Below, piece after piece: positions 12,571 to 63,962 of a DNA stretch of 64,000 nucleotides. Origin of the DNA: Engraulis encrasicolus (Eukaryota; Chordata; Actinopteri; Clupeiformes; Engraulidae); the NCBI RefSeq assembly GCF_034702125.1, contig NC_085872.1, positions 27,199,134-27,263,133 of the forward strand, read 5' to 3'. A program made the translations under genes and the position numbers. Each line of letters begins with the position of its first letter. The stretch's first letter is position 1. Under the pieces are notes generated by a model. It saw only the letters and a list, made by a program, of their open reading frames with translations. It did not search any database and had not been told where the DNA came from.

Positions 12571-15500
12571 CTCACTCAAACTCAAGCTCTCCTCTCCTCT
12601 TTTGCTTGGTCTCTGACACACACATCCCATTGTTTTCAGGCCCACACCACACGGCACAGCTGCAAATATTTCCTGTGTGTGTGTGTGTAAGGGCCGGGGA
12701 TAAGTTATTTGAAGTGTAATACTTATTACTTGCCGTGGTGAGGGAGCAGGAGGAGGTTGGAGAGGGTACATTTACAACAGTCATCCCGTCTGGCCTCGGC
12801 TGGCCCCTGTTCCACTGCGTTTTGAAAAAATGTGTACAGCTTCAATTTTTTAGATTTGGTTTGAGGTCAGGCCCTCAACTGTTGTGAGATTTGTTTTTGG
12901 TCTACCGAGGCCTTCTGTGGGTATTTGCAGTGCCACAGGGACTGTCCTTATTTGTCTTCGTCGCTGAAGTGCTGTTTCACGGTGGTTTTAAGAGTTGTTG
13001 CCTGCGTTGTCTTTGTGTCCGTTGGTTTCTGCCCCGACCCTCTTCTCAGCCCCGTTGGTTGCTACCTCCTCGCTGGGTGCCTTACGTCATGCCATTAGGC
13101 TACGCTAGCCTTTATTTGCATTTGAAATCCAAACCAAAGGTCAAGCCCATTGCTAGGAGAGATTGGCAAAGAAGCACGTTTGGTGTAAGTACCGCTCATG
13201 GATGACCAGTAGTATCCCCCCCCCACACACACACACAGAGACGCACATGACCTGATTACCTGATAACAGTTGTGTAAACCATCTGTCCTCATTTTGCTGT
13301 ATACAGTTTACTGTCCTTGCCGTGACATTTTATCTACTTGGAACAAAGAATGGGGAAGGTTTTGGTGGACTGGACAGAGTAGCTTTAAATAGGGCTACAC
13401 AGTTGCTCTTTTAACATGGAGTGCCACATATCTGTCCAGAACACGACAATTCCTCTCTCATCCAGCTGATTTTTGATCTGTTAAAGCAATGTGTACTCCA
13501 GAGGCAGATGTCATAGTTTCGCCCCTGGCTTGTCGAGACTCTGACTGGAGCGAGAAGCTGTGATTGCCCCTGAAATTATGTCATCACACATCAGCACAAC
13601 TTCCTGCCAGCCGGGTGACATCATCATGCCGTCTCGACTCGAGCTGAGACGCCTGGCAGTGGGCGTGCGTTTGAACAGTGGCTAGGGTCGGGAGAGGAGA
13701 AGGGAGAGGGTGAGGCTTGTTCCCGTCTTAACACAGCATTCTTAAACCCCCCCCCCCCCCCCCCCCCTGTGCTCCCCCACACAGCCCCACGCCACTCCCT
13801 CATCCTAAAAGAAAAGGGGAAGAAAAAAAAAAGAAAAATCCACATGTCAGGGGTGAACTTCTCAAAACCAAAGTAGCTTACTACATTAGCTACTTTGTTG
13901 TTTTCAATGCATTTTCCCATTGGCAACTACTGAAGTTGCTAACAGGCTAACAAGTTCTCTTTTGAGAAACTCACCCCAGATGTGTAGAATAAATGCAGGG
14001 CTGAGTGTATCAGAGGCCTCGGCTGAAGTTATTTGGTGTCCTTTGAGACTGCAGCGGAACGCTCTCGTGCCAGTAGCTCCTGACAAGAGCCCAGAATAGC
14101 AGAACTCTGAGGCCCTGCTCCTCCACAGAAAGCGACAGGCTTTCTCACCTGCAAATAGCTCTCCGCACACACTGCACACCACTGCACCACTGAAACAGAG
14201 GTGCTAACAACCAGCCGTGGTGCTCAACTCTGTTCTTTTTCTGGGTAGTTTTCACAAGTCTCCTCTTCTGCTGCTGCTTTTTTTTTTACACACAACTCGC
14301 TTTCCTTGAGAGGAAAAAATGCCTATTTAGCCCAAACTGTGATAATTGTGTTCTTTAAAAATAGATCTTCGCTGATGTTTGCCCCTGAGAACAGTTGAAG
14401 ACATCATGGCCATCTGTGAAGTAGTACATTTCTGACGCAAATGCATACCGTGAAATTATGACTATAGAAGGAGCCATTTTCATATAGCCAGGCTGTTTGA
14501 AAAAACATCTCATTGTTTTTCTTTCATACACAACATTGCGGTCCAAAACGTTGTGTATTAACGAAAGACCGTGAAATGCTCAGTGTGCGGGAGATTTGGC
14601 ATATTGTCTGCTGAGTGACCCATCGGCCTCTTCCGATACACCTGCCAGCTGAGGTGTGCGAAAAAAAATACAAGTTTAACATACAGCCAGGCTAATCTGT
14701 AATTCATGGCCATATAGAGAACAAAACCTCTTGCTATCTGGGACAAATGGCTGCCTCTGTTGATTGCGCCTCTATTGTTGCACAGATATGTGTAGTGCGC
14801 GCGCACTTAATAAGTTAGATATCACACGATAACCAAAGCCAGAACTGGGTGGCTGAGTGACGCTTCTCCTAGTTGTAGCCAAGAGAGAACCTTTGCCATT
14901 CTCCACTCTTGCTTTCACTCTTGTCAGGTCAGGTCAGGGGAAAATGGCAGCGTTGACCTCAGTAATGGACACTTCGGTTACGATGGAGGAAGCGGCATGA
15001 GTGTCTAAAGTGGCCATGATCTTAACCGGAACTTGCTCGAGTGGTGTAGTACAGTAGTAGTGTTTATGACTGAGTCTTAAGTCTTGCTGGGAATTAAGGC
15101 CTATGAGGCTGCTGTGCTGCCCACAGCCTTTCACTGGAGTGCCTTGCGCACGCATGCACGCGCACACACACACACACACACACACCCATACGTTGACACA
15201 GCGCTTAAGTATCGCCAGTCTCATGAGTTATTCATGCTCAGAGTGAGCCATATGCCTACAACCGACTATGCGAACGTCTGCACGCACCTTGTTGTGTATG
15301 ACCGTGTGTGTGAGTAAGAGCGAGAGAGAGAGAGAGAGGTGCTTCGTAGCACCGCTGTGTTGCCACACCTGCTGTAGGTTGTCTTCACTTTCTTCACAAT
15401 AGTGTTTCTTTTGGTGCTGCTGGTTCCACCGCTGTATACTCGTTCCCTGCTCTGACACTTCTGTCTTTTCCCTCTTTCACTTGGTGTGGTTTGAATATTA

Positions 15501-16010
15501 ACCCTGTTGTTCTCCCTGGTGTGTTCCGGCTTTGGGTATCTCCCTTTCTCTTTCGCTCTCTCGCTCTCTCGCTCTCCTCTGCTCTTTATCACTGTAACTT
15601 AGCTCTCCCTTGCTCTGTCTTTCGCTCTCCGACTATATTGCTAGCCCATTTTGTGGAGTGCCTTTATGTGTGGAGTGCCTTTATGTGTGGAGTGTATGTG
15701 TGGTGTGCTGTGTGCGGGGCTTGTAGTTCTATTCTGTGTTCTGTTCTCTCTGTCTCTGTGCCTTGTTAGTTGACACCAATCTGTGTGGATGAGGGTTAAT
15801 GTGTATGGGAGACCACATGAAAGTATTGTATTACAGCCTTGTGTGCCTGTGTGCGTGAATGTGAATGTGAATGAAGCTGTCTGAGTCATGGCGTGTCTGT
15901 CATGCCCACTCTTACTGTGGATCTCTTGTGTGTCGGGGGATTTTTCTCTTTTCATAATTGAGCACTTCACCCTTGATCTCTGCTTACCCTGAATGAGTAA
16001 CTTCTTACTC
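12571..16010. other. Non-coding stretch before first ctnnd1 coding exon
   Basis: No exon was recognised. A C22 run at 13746-13767 and a MITE at 13850-13977 are the notable contents. A short (CA)n lies near 15167-15184. The stretch becomes increasingly pyrimidine-rich toward 16 kb. Confidence 0.35.
13850..13977. mobile_element. Small MITE, about 128 bp
   Basis: Left end GGGGTGAACTTCTCAAAA and right end TTTTGAGAAACTCACCCC are inverted repeats with two mismatches. Related ends (TGTGTTTCTCA and CTTTTGAGAAACAGG) recur at about 39590-39720 in a ctnnd1 intron. No clear target duplication was found. Confidence 0.55.
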
Positions 16011-16059
16011 TGTCTCTCTGTGCCTCTGTCTCTCCCGGTCTCTCTGTCTCTGTCTCTGT

Positions 16060-16061
16060 CT

Positions 16062-16128
<67 letters not shown>

Positions 16129-16138
16129 TCTCTCTCAC

Positions 16139-16177
<39 letters not shown>

Positions 16178-16234
16178 GCGTGTCTCTCTCTCTCACTCTG
16201 TCTGTGTGTCTCTCTCTCACTCTGTCTGTGTCTG

Positions 16235-16285
<51 letters not shown>

Positions 16286-16294
16286 ATACTGTTT

Positions 16295-16362
<68 letters not shown>
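16060..16362 (+). repeat. Compound (TC)n polypyrimidine tract
   Basis: About 300 bp of CT dinucleotides broken by TGTCTG and CACTC interruptions. It lies about 90 bp upstream of the acceptor of ctnnd1 coding exon 1, which itself follows another short (TC)n. Confidence 0.93.
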
Positions 16363-16364
<2 letters not shown>

Positions 16365-16454
16365 GTAGCCTTCTCTATGCCTAGTTCTGGTGTTGGGGCT
16401 TGCTCTATCTGTGTGTGTGCGTGTGTGTAACACTCTCTCTCTCTCTCAGTGTGT

Positions 16455-40989
<24,535 letters not shown>

Positions 40990-41281
40990 GCCACTCCCCC
41001 CTCCCCCCCAAAACAGTGCATGATCCAGCATGGTATGTGTGTCTCGCCAGCCTTTTTTGTTTGTTTGTTTAAAACACCCCCCTCCTCCCTTCCACTGCAC
41101 TGCCTTACTGGGTGTGTACTATAGGTGTGTTTGATGTTGTTCTCCCCCAACCCCCGTATCAGTCTTCCTCTGTGTTGCCATGGTTATCCCAGTCTCCCCC
41201 CCTTCTGTTTGTATTGTCAACGTGTGTGTGTCTGTGCGTGTGTGCGTGTGTGCGTGCGTGCGTGCGTGCGTGCGTGCGCGC

Positions 41282-41312
<31 letters not shown>

Positions 41313-41767
41313 TGTGTGTGTGTGTGTGCGTGTGTGTGCGTGCGTGAGAAAGAGAGAGAGAAAGTGTGTGTGTGTTTGTTTATGTTCACGACCTGTGGCC
41401 AGTTGTGCTTAGGTCATGTGGCCTGCCCAGTCACATGCTTTATAACTGTGTTATCCCCCTTTCGCTGCCCGGTTCACTGTAGCCAAAAACTGTGTGGCTA
41501 CAGCTGTGCATTTGTCTGCATATGCACACATGCTGAGAAAGGACGGGCAACGCCTCCTCATGATCCGTTTGCCTAGTTGGTGCAGTGCTCCCCTCGAATT
41601 ATGAGGCCTAGCTTTTGTTATTATTTATTTGTGAAGAAACCAACAGATTTTATGTATGTAAGTCCCTGTTGTTGTTGTCCCTTTCATTTGTCTAGATGAA
41701 CCTCTCTCTCGCTGTCTTTTGTAGTGGTAAACTAATCCAACGCGCTTTTCGTTTTTCACCTCCACAG

Positions 41768-41776
41768 AAAAACTGA
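41768..41776 (+). CDS. ctnnd1: ctnnd1 alternative terminal exon (Lys-Asn-stop)
   Basis: Acceptor TTCACCTCCACAG at 41767, followed in phase 0 by AAA AAC TGA. The last human exon also contributes only Lys-Ile-stop after a phase-0 junction. Skipping exon 19 would therefore give a 910-residue protein ending DTAQKN. Entry in the other phase, from the weak donor inside exon 19, would give a longer tail with the proline-rich GERPPPAY and a stop near 41830. Confidence 0.55.
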   Translation, partial: KN

Positions 41777-44380
41777 TTGTCTGCATTACTCAAGGAGAGC
41801 GTCCACCTCCTGCCTACTGCCCCTGCTGAGCTCGTGGGACTCTACAGGGGGCAACAACAACAACCAGTTATGAATCGAGACAAGACACTCACACTCTTTT
41901 CTTCTCCGTCTCTCTCTTTCTCTCCATCTATTTCAAATACCGATAAACAAAACAACAACAAAAAAAAGTTCTTACTGACAGCTTTGAGGACCACTGCGTC
42001 TGTGTGTGTGTGACGCGAAACACTAGAAAAACTTTGCTGTTTGAAACCCCCTGAAACACACACATGCATACATGCACACCGAGCCCCTTCCCTTCCTCTC
42101 TGACCATGGACCGAACTCCAGATGACTAGTTAAGGACTAACTAACCACGACACTGAGGACATGGAGGCCCTGACTTCTCCAAAACATTTTGCCCCCCCCA
42201 AAACCTCTCCACCGCTCCTGACTGCTATATAAGTTTGTTTTCCAACAAGCTGGCCATGAAATTATAAATAGTCACTCACAACCACTCTCTAAGCCCCTGT
42301 CCCCCACTACCTCCCTTAGTGATGCCACTCGACTCTTCCTCGCGGACGGCCCTCTTCACGAAGAGGGGGGTGGTCATGTGACACTGCTGATTCACAGCCT
42401 GAGCTCCACTACGATGACACTTGACTGAGCTGTGATGAATCATGATCAACCTCGATCAAACTGACCAGTACCACTACAGAGATCCACGCCCACACCTCGC
42501 CACAAAGAGACTCTTCCGTATTGTGAAAATAAGTTGACTTTATAGAACTTCTACTACTACTACCCCCTTTTTCCTTTCATTTTTTATTTCATTTTATGTC
42601 AGTTTGTCCTGTTGGTGATTGGGAGAGTCATTAGAAACCTGATACAGTATGTATTGATTAGTTGTATAGTTAACTGTGTATTGATTTTTCATCCATAAGT
42701 GACTTAACGAGTCACACCGATGACTGGCTTTGTGCCAAAGGCTATCTATCATTATTAGGCGCTTGTTCGAAATACTGTACATAGATCACTGGCAAAGCAG
42801 AGTACATGTTTCCACACTACATTACGTATATATAAATTTATGTATACTGGGAGAGAAAAAAAAACATAGGCTGAGGGATTATTTTAGTCTGTGCCCCCCA
42901 ATTATGTCCAGATGACCACTGCAACCCATTCCCACCTCGTAACTGGTTTACTGATTGCTGATAGCTGTTATCATGGAGATGCCTGTAGAGTTCTGCACCA
43001 CAGAACTAACATTCCATTGTCTCCAGGGAGGCCATGGCAGAAGGGCATCATGGGAGAGAAGGGGAGGCGCCGGGAGAGAAAAAGAGTCAATGCTGAGGAT
43101 TTACAGGCAATCTGGGCAGCGGACGGCTGCATTGACGATGCGGGAGTTCAGTTTTTCTTAAGTGGTTCTGTCTTATGCAAGGGCAAACAGCAGATTTGAT
43201 TGTTGACCCTGTATGCTCTCTGTTCCAAAGTCTGAATATACATGAATGTGTAAATATGTGACCGCATCCAACAATCCGCTGTAAAGTCTTTGAGTGCCTC
43301 ACTCACGGATAGTGTTTGTGTGCGCGCGCGTGTGTCTGTGTGTGCATCTGAGAGTGTGATGGCACACACACTTTCTGTGTGTGTGAGAGCGTATGTTTGT
43401 GTATGCGTGAGGGTTTTCTGAAGGGCATGTCAGGGGTGCTTTACAACTGCTCCTAATGTGTGGTTTTGCTTGCGTTCTGTGTCTTCAGTAGCCATTTTTG
43501 TTTGTTTTGGACTGGCTGGCGGTTTTCAGACGCGGGGTGAGACCCGCTCGTTTCTGGAGGTCCTAGAAATACAGTGCTTGTTCCGTAGAACTGCGTATTC
43601 CAAATGCACAGTAACAAGGTCTGGTGTAGATAATTGTTGAATGGATACTATAGCACTAGGAGTTGGGGAATATTTTACTGTTTTGTTTTAACCCTTTTTA
43701 TGTTTTTTTTTTCCAATTGTTCTAAAAGAAAAAGAAAATGTCATGTTTTTAAGTCATTTTTGTATTTAACACTAGTCATTCGACCCACATAGAGCAAGCA
43801 AGCAAGCTAGCTAGCTGTGACAGGATGTACCACCGAAAAGTGAAAGTGGAATGTAGAAAGGTCCACTAGCAGAGTGACACTGGGTGTGGAGAGGGGGAGG
43901 GGGAGGAATATGACGGCGAATGCAATAACACTCAGTCCTACGGAGGCAATGGAAGATGAGGTTTTTGATTCTAGCTTGGTATTTAGATTAAAAAATAAAA
44001 GCACATTTAACTATATATACAAGAGAATATTTGTTAAGTTTAATTATTTTCCTCTTGGTTTTATGTCCTTTTTTCTTTTTATATTACGGGGTTTTATTTC
44101 TGAGGGTGCTGTGGGTGTTGCATATGCAATCAGTTTTATTTTTTAATTAAATGCATTTATGATTTATATCTTTTAATTAAAGACAAAACCAACAAAAAAC
44201 TCATGTCACCTTTTGTCAGTCCTTATTGCTCTAATTCTGCAACACTAATCTGAAGATGATTCCAGAGGAAGACTGTAATCTATGTTTGCCTTGGCTCTTA
44301 AAGTTGCACCTTTCTTTCAAGAATGGAACATGTAACTAGCAATACTGTTTTTAATAAAAGAATGATTTTTTTCAACAATC
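41777..44380 (+). other. ctnnd1: ctnnd1 3' untranslated region
   Basis: No further coding exon is visible. The stretch is mostly free of recognisable transposons, unlike its flanks, and ends near a poly(A) signal. p120 mRNAs have long 3' UTRs, so this fits. An earlier AATAAA occurs near 43992. Confidence 0.6.
44353..44358 (+). terminator. ctnnd1: Poly(A) signal AATAAA of ctnnd1
   Basis: TTTTTAATAAAAG, followed within 25 bases by T-rich sequence. It is the last good signal before transposon-rich intergenic DNA. Confidence 0.6.
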
Positions 44381-44654
44381 CTGATCTTCCTTAAGTTTAT
44401 TGGATATGTTAACATTTTAGACATACCAAGTGATATTCCATTTTTTAAAGCTTATTTCGAAGTCCTGTGTTGCGGTTTTACTTGTGGGTATACTATAGTG
44501 TTATGGTCATTGTTTAATAGCGTAAAAACAATCATTATTTTTAATATGTAGAATGAGTAACAGAGTAAATGTAAACCCACATTTAACTTAAAATATTGAA
44601 GAGCACACAAGGCAAAAGAATAGAAGTATTTTGTATCCTTGACACCCTCTAGCC

Positions 44655-44740
44655 CAGCCCAGGGGTGGGGAACCTATGTCTTGAGGGCCTTGAGGCCGTT
44701 TTATTTGGTCCCCGGTGTGATAATGTAAATAAAGTGGACC
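44655..44740. mobile_element. hAT-type end fragment
   Basis: CCCAGGGGTGGGGAACCTATG is a typical hAT MITE terminus. I see no matching right end nearby, so it is called as a fragment only. Confidence 0.4.
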
Positions 44741-44825
44741 CAACATTGAAGTGGAGACCAAATTACTGTGTATGGTGCCAAGTACATACTTTTTTACATG
44801 CAAGGGGGAAAAGGTCAATAATGTG

Positions 44826-45181
44826 TTAAGGGGGTCACTGTTTAGGATGGTGCCAAGAGTAGGTGTTGCAACTATGTTGCTCATTGAAACAGTGCTGCCT
44901 GTTGCCAAATTTGATCTTCATGAATATTTACTGAATACATCGATATTTACTATTAATACTGTGGAGTTGTGCGGCAAAAATGTATATTTCTGGAAATTAA
45001 AAATGGCGGGCATGGAGGAGATCCAACATGTATAAAGAGTGCAAATTATTTCTCAATCATAATGAATACTTATAATTTCATGGTGGAGGTAAGTATTCGT
45101 GACGAAGGTATAATTTGTGAATGGGCCGCATGAATTTTGGAATGAAAACACACAAAAAAAATATTTCACAGTGTACCTTAA
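44826..45181 (+). mobile_element. TTAA-type MITE, copy 1 (degenerate)
   Basis: It begins TTAAGGGGGTCACTG and ends CACAGTGTACCTTAA. Internally it has the same ordered blocks as copies 2 and 3 (GTTGCAACTATGTTGCTCATT, GGCGGGCATGGAGGAGATCC, ATAATGAATACTT). It is the most diverged of the three. Confidence 0.7.
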
Positions 45182-45423
45182 AAGAAAAATAAGGTGCAAA
45201 GTGTGAGGGAAATTATTATTATTATTATTTTTAGACGACATGAAAAGCCAGGTGATCTATATGACCCCAAGCTGACCAGCCCAGGATACATCAGGGGCAA
45301 AGACAGGAAAAGTCCATGACTTCAAAGCTCCAGGGAAGGTCAGCCCAACTTGTACAAGTAAAGTGGCAGTTAGCAGCCACAACTGTACTGATTGAAACTA
45401 TCAGAGCAGTATGTTAAGAAAAC

Positions 45424-45476
45424 TATCAGAGCCGTCTGGAGCCGTTTATAGAGATCTCTATATACGGCTCTGAAAA
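45424..45476. repeat. Short hairpin in intergenic DNA
   Basis: CAGAGCCGT...ATAGAGATCTCTAT...ACGGCTCTG is an imperfect palindrome centred on AGAGATCTCT. Confidence 0.6.
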
Positions 45477-45535
45477 CTATGTTGACGCACTGCACTCTGC
45501 TGGATAAATATGAAATTACAATTTCAGTATGACCA

Positions 45536-45907
45536 TAGGGCCTACCAGAGCCATCTAATAACAGAGTTACGTCACTCCCATAGACCTCAATGGTCCAATC
45601 TTTCCACAGCAATGGCGGCTCACATGGAGCCTCACGGAGCGTTAACATGGAAATCCCCATTGACTTAAGTTCCATTAGAAGTAGCTACTTAGTTCTAGGA
45701 GGTGGCCGTAGAACACAGAAAATGTGGTACAGGTAATGTAATTTGTTTGTACTTAATCTTTGTTTGGTATGTGATGGTTCTGTGTTAATTTCCAGCGAAC
45801 AGAAGTTTGCTGGTAAGAAATACTTCAATCTACGCGAATCACATCACCAACCGACTTCCTGGTCCCCGGTTTGCGCAACTCTTATTAGACGGCTCTGGGG
45901 CCTACTA
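45536..45907. mobile_element. MITE with CCAGAGCC ends
   Basis: Left end GGCCTACCAGAGCCATCTAA and right end TTAGACGGCTCTGGGGCC are inverted repeats with a few mismatches. The interior is non-coding. No clear target duplication. Confidence 0.55.
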
Positions 45908-45951
45908 CGTATGATGACATTGTAACATGGGCCTTGTTCTTGATGGCGCAT

Positions 45952-46080
45952 TTCTGCTTTTGCTGTGCAGCGTGCATGCACACTGCCATTTCAATGCATT
46001 CTGGTTAGTGCACTTTGCCATTTCAATGCATTCTGGTCAGGCAAAGTGTGCATGTGCGCTGCACAGCAAGAGCAGCAATG
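45952..46080. repeat. Fold-back with internal direct repeat
   Basis: Arms TTGCTGTGCAGCGTGCATG and its near reverse complement (CATGTGCGCTGCACAGCAA) enclose two direct copies of TGCCATTTCAATGCATTCTG. Confidence 0.6.
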
Positions 46081-46549
46081 CTCCATAATGAACGTGTCCT
46101 TATATACACTGCCATTGTTGCAGCAGTCTTGGTGAATTCCACAGATGTTCACACAAAGGTGGCAATCACAGCCATGTACTGTACTCACTCACTGAAGAGT
46201 GCAGCACTGAAAGATAATTGTTAACTTGACTAACAAGTGCAGGCAACCAAAGGGTGAGAAGGGCAAGGGGTGAAGACGGGGACATTCCAACTAGAATACC
46301 TAATGGATCAATGCTCCTGAGTGGACAATTATTAAAATCTGAAACATTAAATAACACGAGTAATACAGTACGTGCTGTGATGGCATGGAAATAATTGTGC
46401 TTGGTGTTTTCTTGAACCTAATTCTGTGATCATTTCAAACCTTGAAAGAGATTTTTTTTTTTTTTTAAAGACTCAGAGTAGAGTAGAGTAACTTCATTGA
46501 TACCAGGGGGAAATTAAGTCATATTTTTCCAGTATTTTTCTGGATTTCA

Positions 46550-46680
46550 AACTTATTTTGTTGCACACCTCGTGGTGAAAGAGTGATTTGAAGCAAGTGG
46601 GAGAGAGGGATGGGGTAGGGGGCTGGGAAAGGCTGGATCCAATTCCAGTGAGCCCATTCATGGACGGGTGCATTAGTGAG
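46550..46680 (-). mobile_element. Degenerate SINE-like fragment
   Basis: The plus-strand blocks GTGGGAGAGAGGGATGGGG and CTGGGAAAGGCTGGATCC match, more weakly, the SINE body at 57345-57500 in the same orientation. Confidence 0.35.
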
Positions 46681-46893
46681 GTGCACTACATACAACACTC
46701 CTGGCTCTCAAATAGATTACATGTCTGAGCGCACCTTTTCCCTGATGTAGAATGGTTTTAAAATTAAACACACAATTGGAATTGAGATAGAGAACTCATA
46801 CATGCCTGGATGACTTCATGATGCAAAAGTAGAATAATAAATAAAATATGTAGGCCTACTTGTCGCCCTCACAGTATAATGGAAACATTATCA

Positions 46894-46897
<4 letters not shown>

Positions 46898-46965
<68 letters not shown>
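46898..46965 (+). repeat. (CA)n microsatellite
   Basis: A pure CA run of about 68 bp, followed directly by CAGGGACGCCGCCAG, which resembles a hAT terminus. Confidence 0.93.
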
Positions 46966-46967
<2 letters not shown>

Positions 46968-47285
46968 GACGCCGCCAGAAATGTTGGGCCCAATGAAAGA
47001 TTAAAATTTTGAGGGGCCACAGTGTTGCCAGCGGTGTCCGTTCAAATCCCGCCCAAAAGGTGCTCAAAAACCGCCGGGAGGCGCTAAATTCCGCCCAAAT
47101 TTCAACAAATCATTTTGATTTCTATGGGCATTAAACGGCAGAAAATCCTGTCAAATAGCCGATTTCTTCCATTTTTACCCGCAGACGGTTATCCTAAGCA
47201 GCCCATCTGGCAACTGCCCTGTCAGTGCTGCTGTCAGTGCTTGGGCCCCCCCATACACACACACACACACACACACTTCCTTCAT

Positions 47286-47658
47286 AAAAGGGACACTGTG
47301 TGAGATTTTTAGTTGTTTATTTTCAGCATTCAAGCATTCATGCTGCCCTTTCACTAATACCTTTTTCATGAATACTTACTACCACCATCAAATGTTAAGT
47401 ATTCACTATGACTGGAAAAATTGCACTTTTCATACATGAAAAGGGGGATCTTCTCCATGGTCCGCCATTTTGAATTTCCAAAAATAGCCATTTTTAGTTG
47501 CAAAAATGACTGAACTTGGACCACAATAGAAAATATTTGTTTATTACTTAGTAAAATTTCATGTAAAGATCAAATTTGGCAATAGGCAGCCCAGTTTCAA
47601 TGAGCAGCATAGTTGCAGTACCTTTTTTTTTTACCATTTCCTGCACAGTGTCCCTTTA
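47286..47658 (-). mobile_element. TTAA-type MITE, copy 2
   Basis: Ends AAAGGGACACTGTGTGAG and CTGCACAGTGTCCCTTTAA. It is the reverse complement, block by block, of the copy at 62365-62731. Conserved internal blocks include CCGCCATTTTGAA, GGATCTTCTCCATGG and TGAGCAGCATAGTTGCAGTA. TTAA-like flanks suggest Kolobok- or piggyBac-type insertion. Confidence 0.8.
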
Positions 47659-47939
47659 ATAGCTATCTCGCACATAACTTTCCCCAATGGGAATCATGGA
47701 GACACTAATAATATGCCTTACTGATCCCCCTTTTTTGTATGGGGTAGGCTATGGCACAGTGATTTCTCTTACTTTCTTAGTTACTTAAAAATAGTTTTAT
47801 TGGGTGTATTTCTATGTAGGCCTATTTACAACTTATTTAAACTAGGCCTATGCCGTTTATGATTTTTTTTGAAGAGGTTATTTTGTTTACAACTCAAACG
47901 TGTAGGCTACTGTCTCTTTAAGAATGGAAAGTCAATATG

Positions 47940-48118
47940 GGGAACTGAGGCCAGGGTAGTCACTTTCGTTTCCTTATAACTTAAGTTATTTTAGTTCGTT
48001 TCTGAACTCGTACAAGAAAGATGTTCTTAACCAGCTGTCAATCCACGTAGTTTGCAGTCGACTGCGCATTGGCATTGCTGAATTGTGCCGATCAATTTGG
48101 CGCATATTCTTCATAGAG
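47940..48118 (+). other. unc93b1: Candidate non-coding first exon of unc93b1
   Basis: Segment ending TTCATAGAG|GTAAAC, just upstream of the coding exon and in the right orientation. The start is arbitrary, and no TATA box or CpG island is obvious. Confidence 0.25.
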
Positions 48119-48434
48119 GTAAACCTGAATTAGTCTACACAGATTAAGTGTGATATGTTTACATATTCTCAGTCAGTCCAGTTGTATTTTGCGTTGGCAA
48201 ACCCTCCTGTTACCGTATTCTGTTTTCGCTAATACCTAGAATGAATCGGAAGACTACCTAGACCACTTGGGTAGTTCCACGCGCGTGTGTTTTGGAGAAA
48301 GTATTCTCTGGCTTCAGAATAGCGCAAGAACAGGGGCGATGCCTGAAAGAGAACTCGTGTGTAAATAACTACTTCTTTTCCCAATGTAGTTCCCCCTCAA
48401 GACTTCCTGGTTACTGCACTGAAACAGCCACCAG

Positions 48435-58780
<10,346 letters not shown>

Positions 58781-59265
58781 CACAGGAAATAGAGGCAGGA
58801 ATAGCATCACAGGACCAAGATAGGAAGGAAACCATTAGGAGGGAAAATGTAAAGGGAAAGGTTGACCTATTTTTTTAAAAGCATGCTGAAGTGGAAACTG
58901 ATGTGAGAGTTGCAGTGGAGAAGTGAAGACCGTGGTTCTTTGAAACAGGAAGTCTAAAAGGAGAAGTAAAGCAAGACAGGTGCACAGGGAGGATTGTTTC
59001 CATGGTGATGCTTGAACCTCATTTAAGTTTTTCAGAGGTTGTGGTAATATGTTCCTTCTCCAGAAAGTTTCTGAAGTGTGTGTACACTTTTGTCCGTGAT
59101 GTGTAAATCAAGGTTTGACATTTCACATATTTGTATATGTTGCTTCTTCTGAAAATACATTTTAGTGTTGTGGGTATCGACGGTACATGATCATTTTTAT
59201 ATTTTTTTATGCTGAAGTTGTTTTGAATGATAATTGATCTGAAATAAAATGATGTAATTTATGCA
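58781..59265 (+). other. unc93b1: unc93b1 3' untranslated region
   Basis: Non-coding sequence without transposons, ending after a clear poly(A) signal. Confidence 0.7.
59243..59248 (+). terminator. unc93b1: Poly(A) signal AATAAA of unc93b1
   Basis: CTGAAATAAAATGATG, about 465 bases after the stop codon, followed by TA-rich sequence. Confidence 0.75.
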
Positions 59266-60088
59266 TAATAGTGAAATATTCTCTTTTGTAGTTGTTCGTA
59301 AAATTACAAACACTCAGTAAAGAAAAGTTAAATGCAGTATTCATTCAGTCATATCAATATTTAATAGGACAACTAAAATCTAGTGTAAAACATACAGTCA
59401 CACGTAAACACACAAATAAAATCACAGATGCAGGTTGAGGTGTGTGTTAGTTTATTAGTCATTAGGTCTGCTGCCTCTCTCCCCTTCTACTTCCACCCCC
59501 TTCACACACACATGCACACACACACACACTCACACACACACACACACATACGGGCGCACACACATCCATCTGTTCCATATCTCATTCTTGCGTCATCCAG
59601 TGATGGGCTGACACAGATATGGGGGTGGTCAGCTGCATAGTGTCTCTCTCATACACACATACACACACAGCCGGACAAAACGCATGCATACACATACGTA
59701 TACAGACGGCCTATATGGATTTGAGTGAGAGGAGTGGACTGAGCCAAATCTGCCGTGGCTACTAGTTCACTGTTCGTCACTGTGTCCATGTCGCCACTGG
59801 GTGTCACTGTTGGTTTTGTATGTGTGTGTTGGCGCGCCTGTGTGAGGGTCTGTGGTGTGGTGTTGTGTGGTGAGGTAGGAAGGGGAGGACGAGAGGCTCT
59901 AATCTTGAGAGGCTTTGTTGCCCGCTGTGTGGAGAAGCCAGTGACGCCAGTGACGCCATCACTCTGAAACCGTTCACGGCTCCCTACCACAAAATTCACA
60001 GATAGTGATTGCTTTTTGTTTTCCTCTTTTTTTCAGCTCCATTTCACATGTCAATTTTTCCCTTTGTTCGTGTCATTTTTTCCCCTTA

Positions 60089-60094
60089 TTTATT
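60089..60094 (-). terminator. Poly(A) signal of the crystallin gene
   Basis: TTTATT on the plus strand is AATAAA on the minus strand, about 95 bases past the crystallin stop. The two convergent genes therefore end about 800 bp apart. Confidence 0.65.
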
Positions 60095-60189
60095 GGATTC
60101 CTTTCTGCTTCGTCCTGTCTTGTCAAGTCCTGTCCTGTCCTGTCCTGTCCCGCTGGTCTTGGTGGGTCTCCTATAGGTCGCCTTTCCCC

Positions 60190-63782
<3,593 letters not shown>

Positions 63783-63869
63783 CTAAGGGGAAGCAGAGGG
63801 GAGATGCGATGATGAGAGACACATTTGGCTTTCTTGACGCGCATAAATGAGACGTCATGCAGAGCTAGA

Positions 63870-63871
<2 letters not shown>

Positions 63872-63962
<91 letters not shown>
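63872..63962 (+). repeat. Poly-G homopolymer, 91 bases
   Basis: An unbroken G run from 63872 to 63962, then CTGGGGGG. It is poly-C on the crystallin coding strand, about 90 bases upstream of the motif 2 exon acceptor. A run this long is prone to assembly error, so its true length is uncertain. Confidence 0.85.

Noticed and set aside
43892..44144. Small frame in the ctnnd1 3' region
   Set aside because: AT-rich, no start context, no family resemblance. It lies in the inferred 3' UTR.
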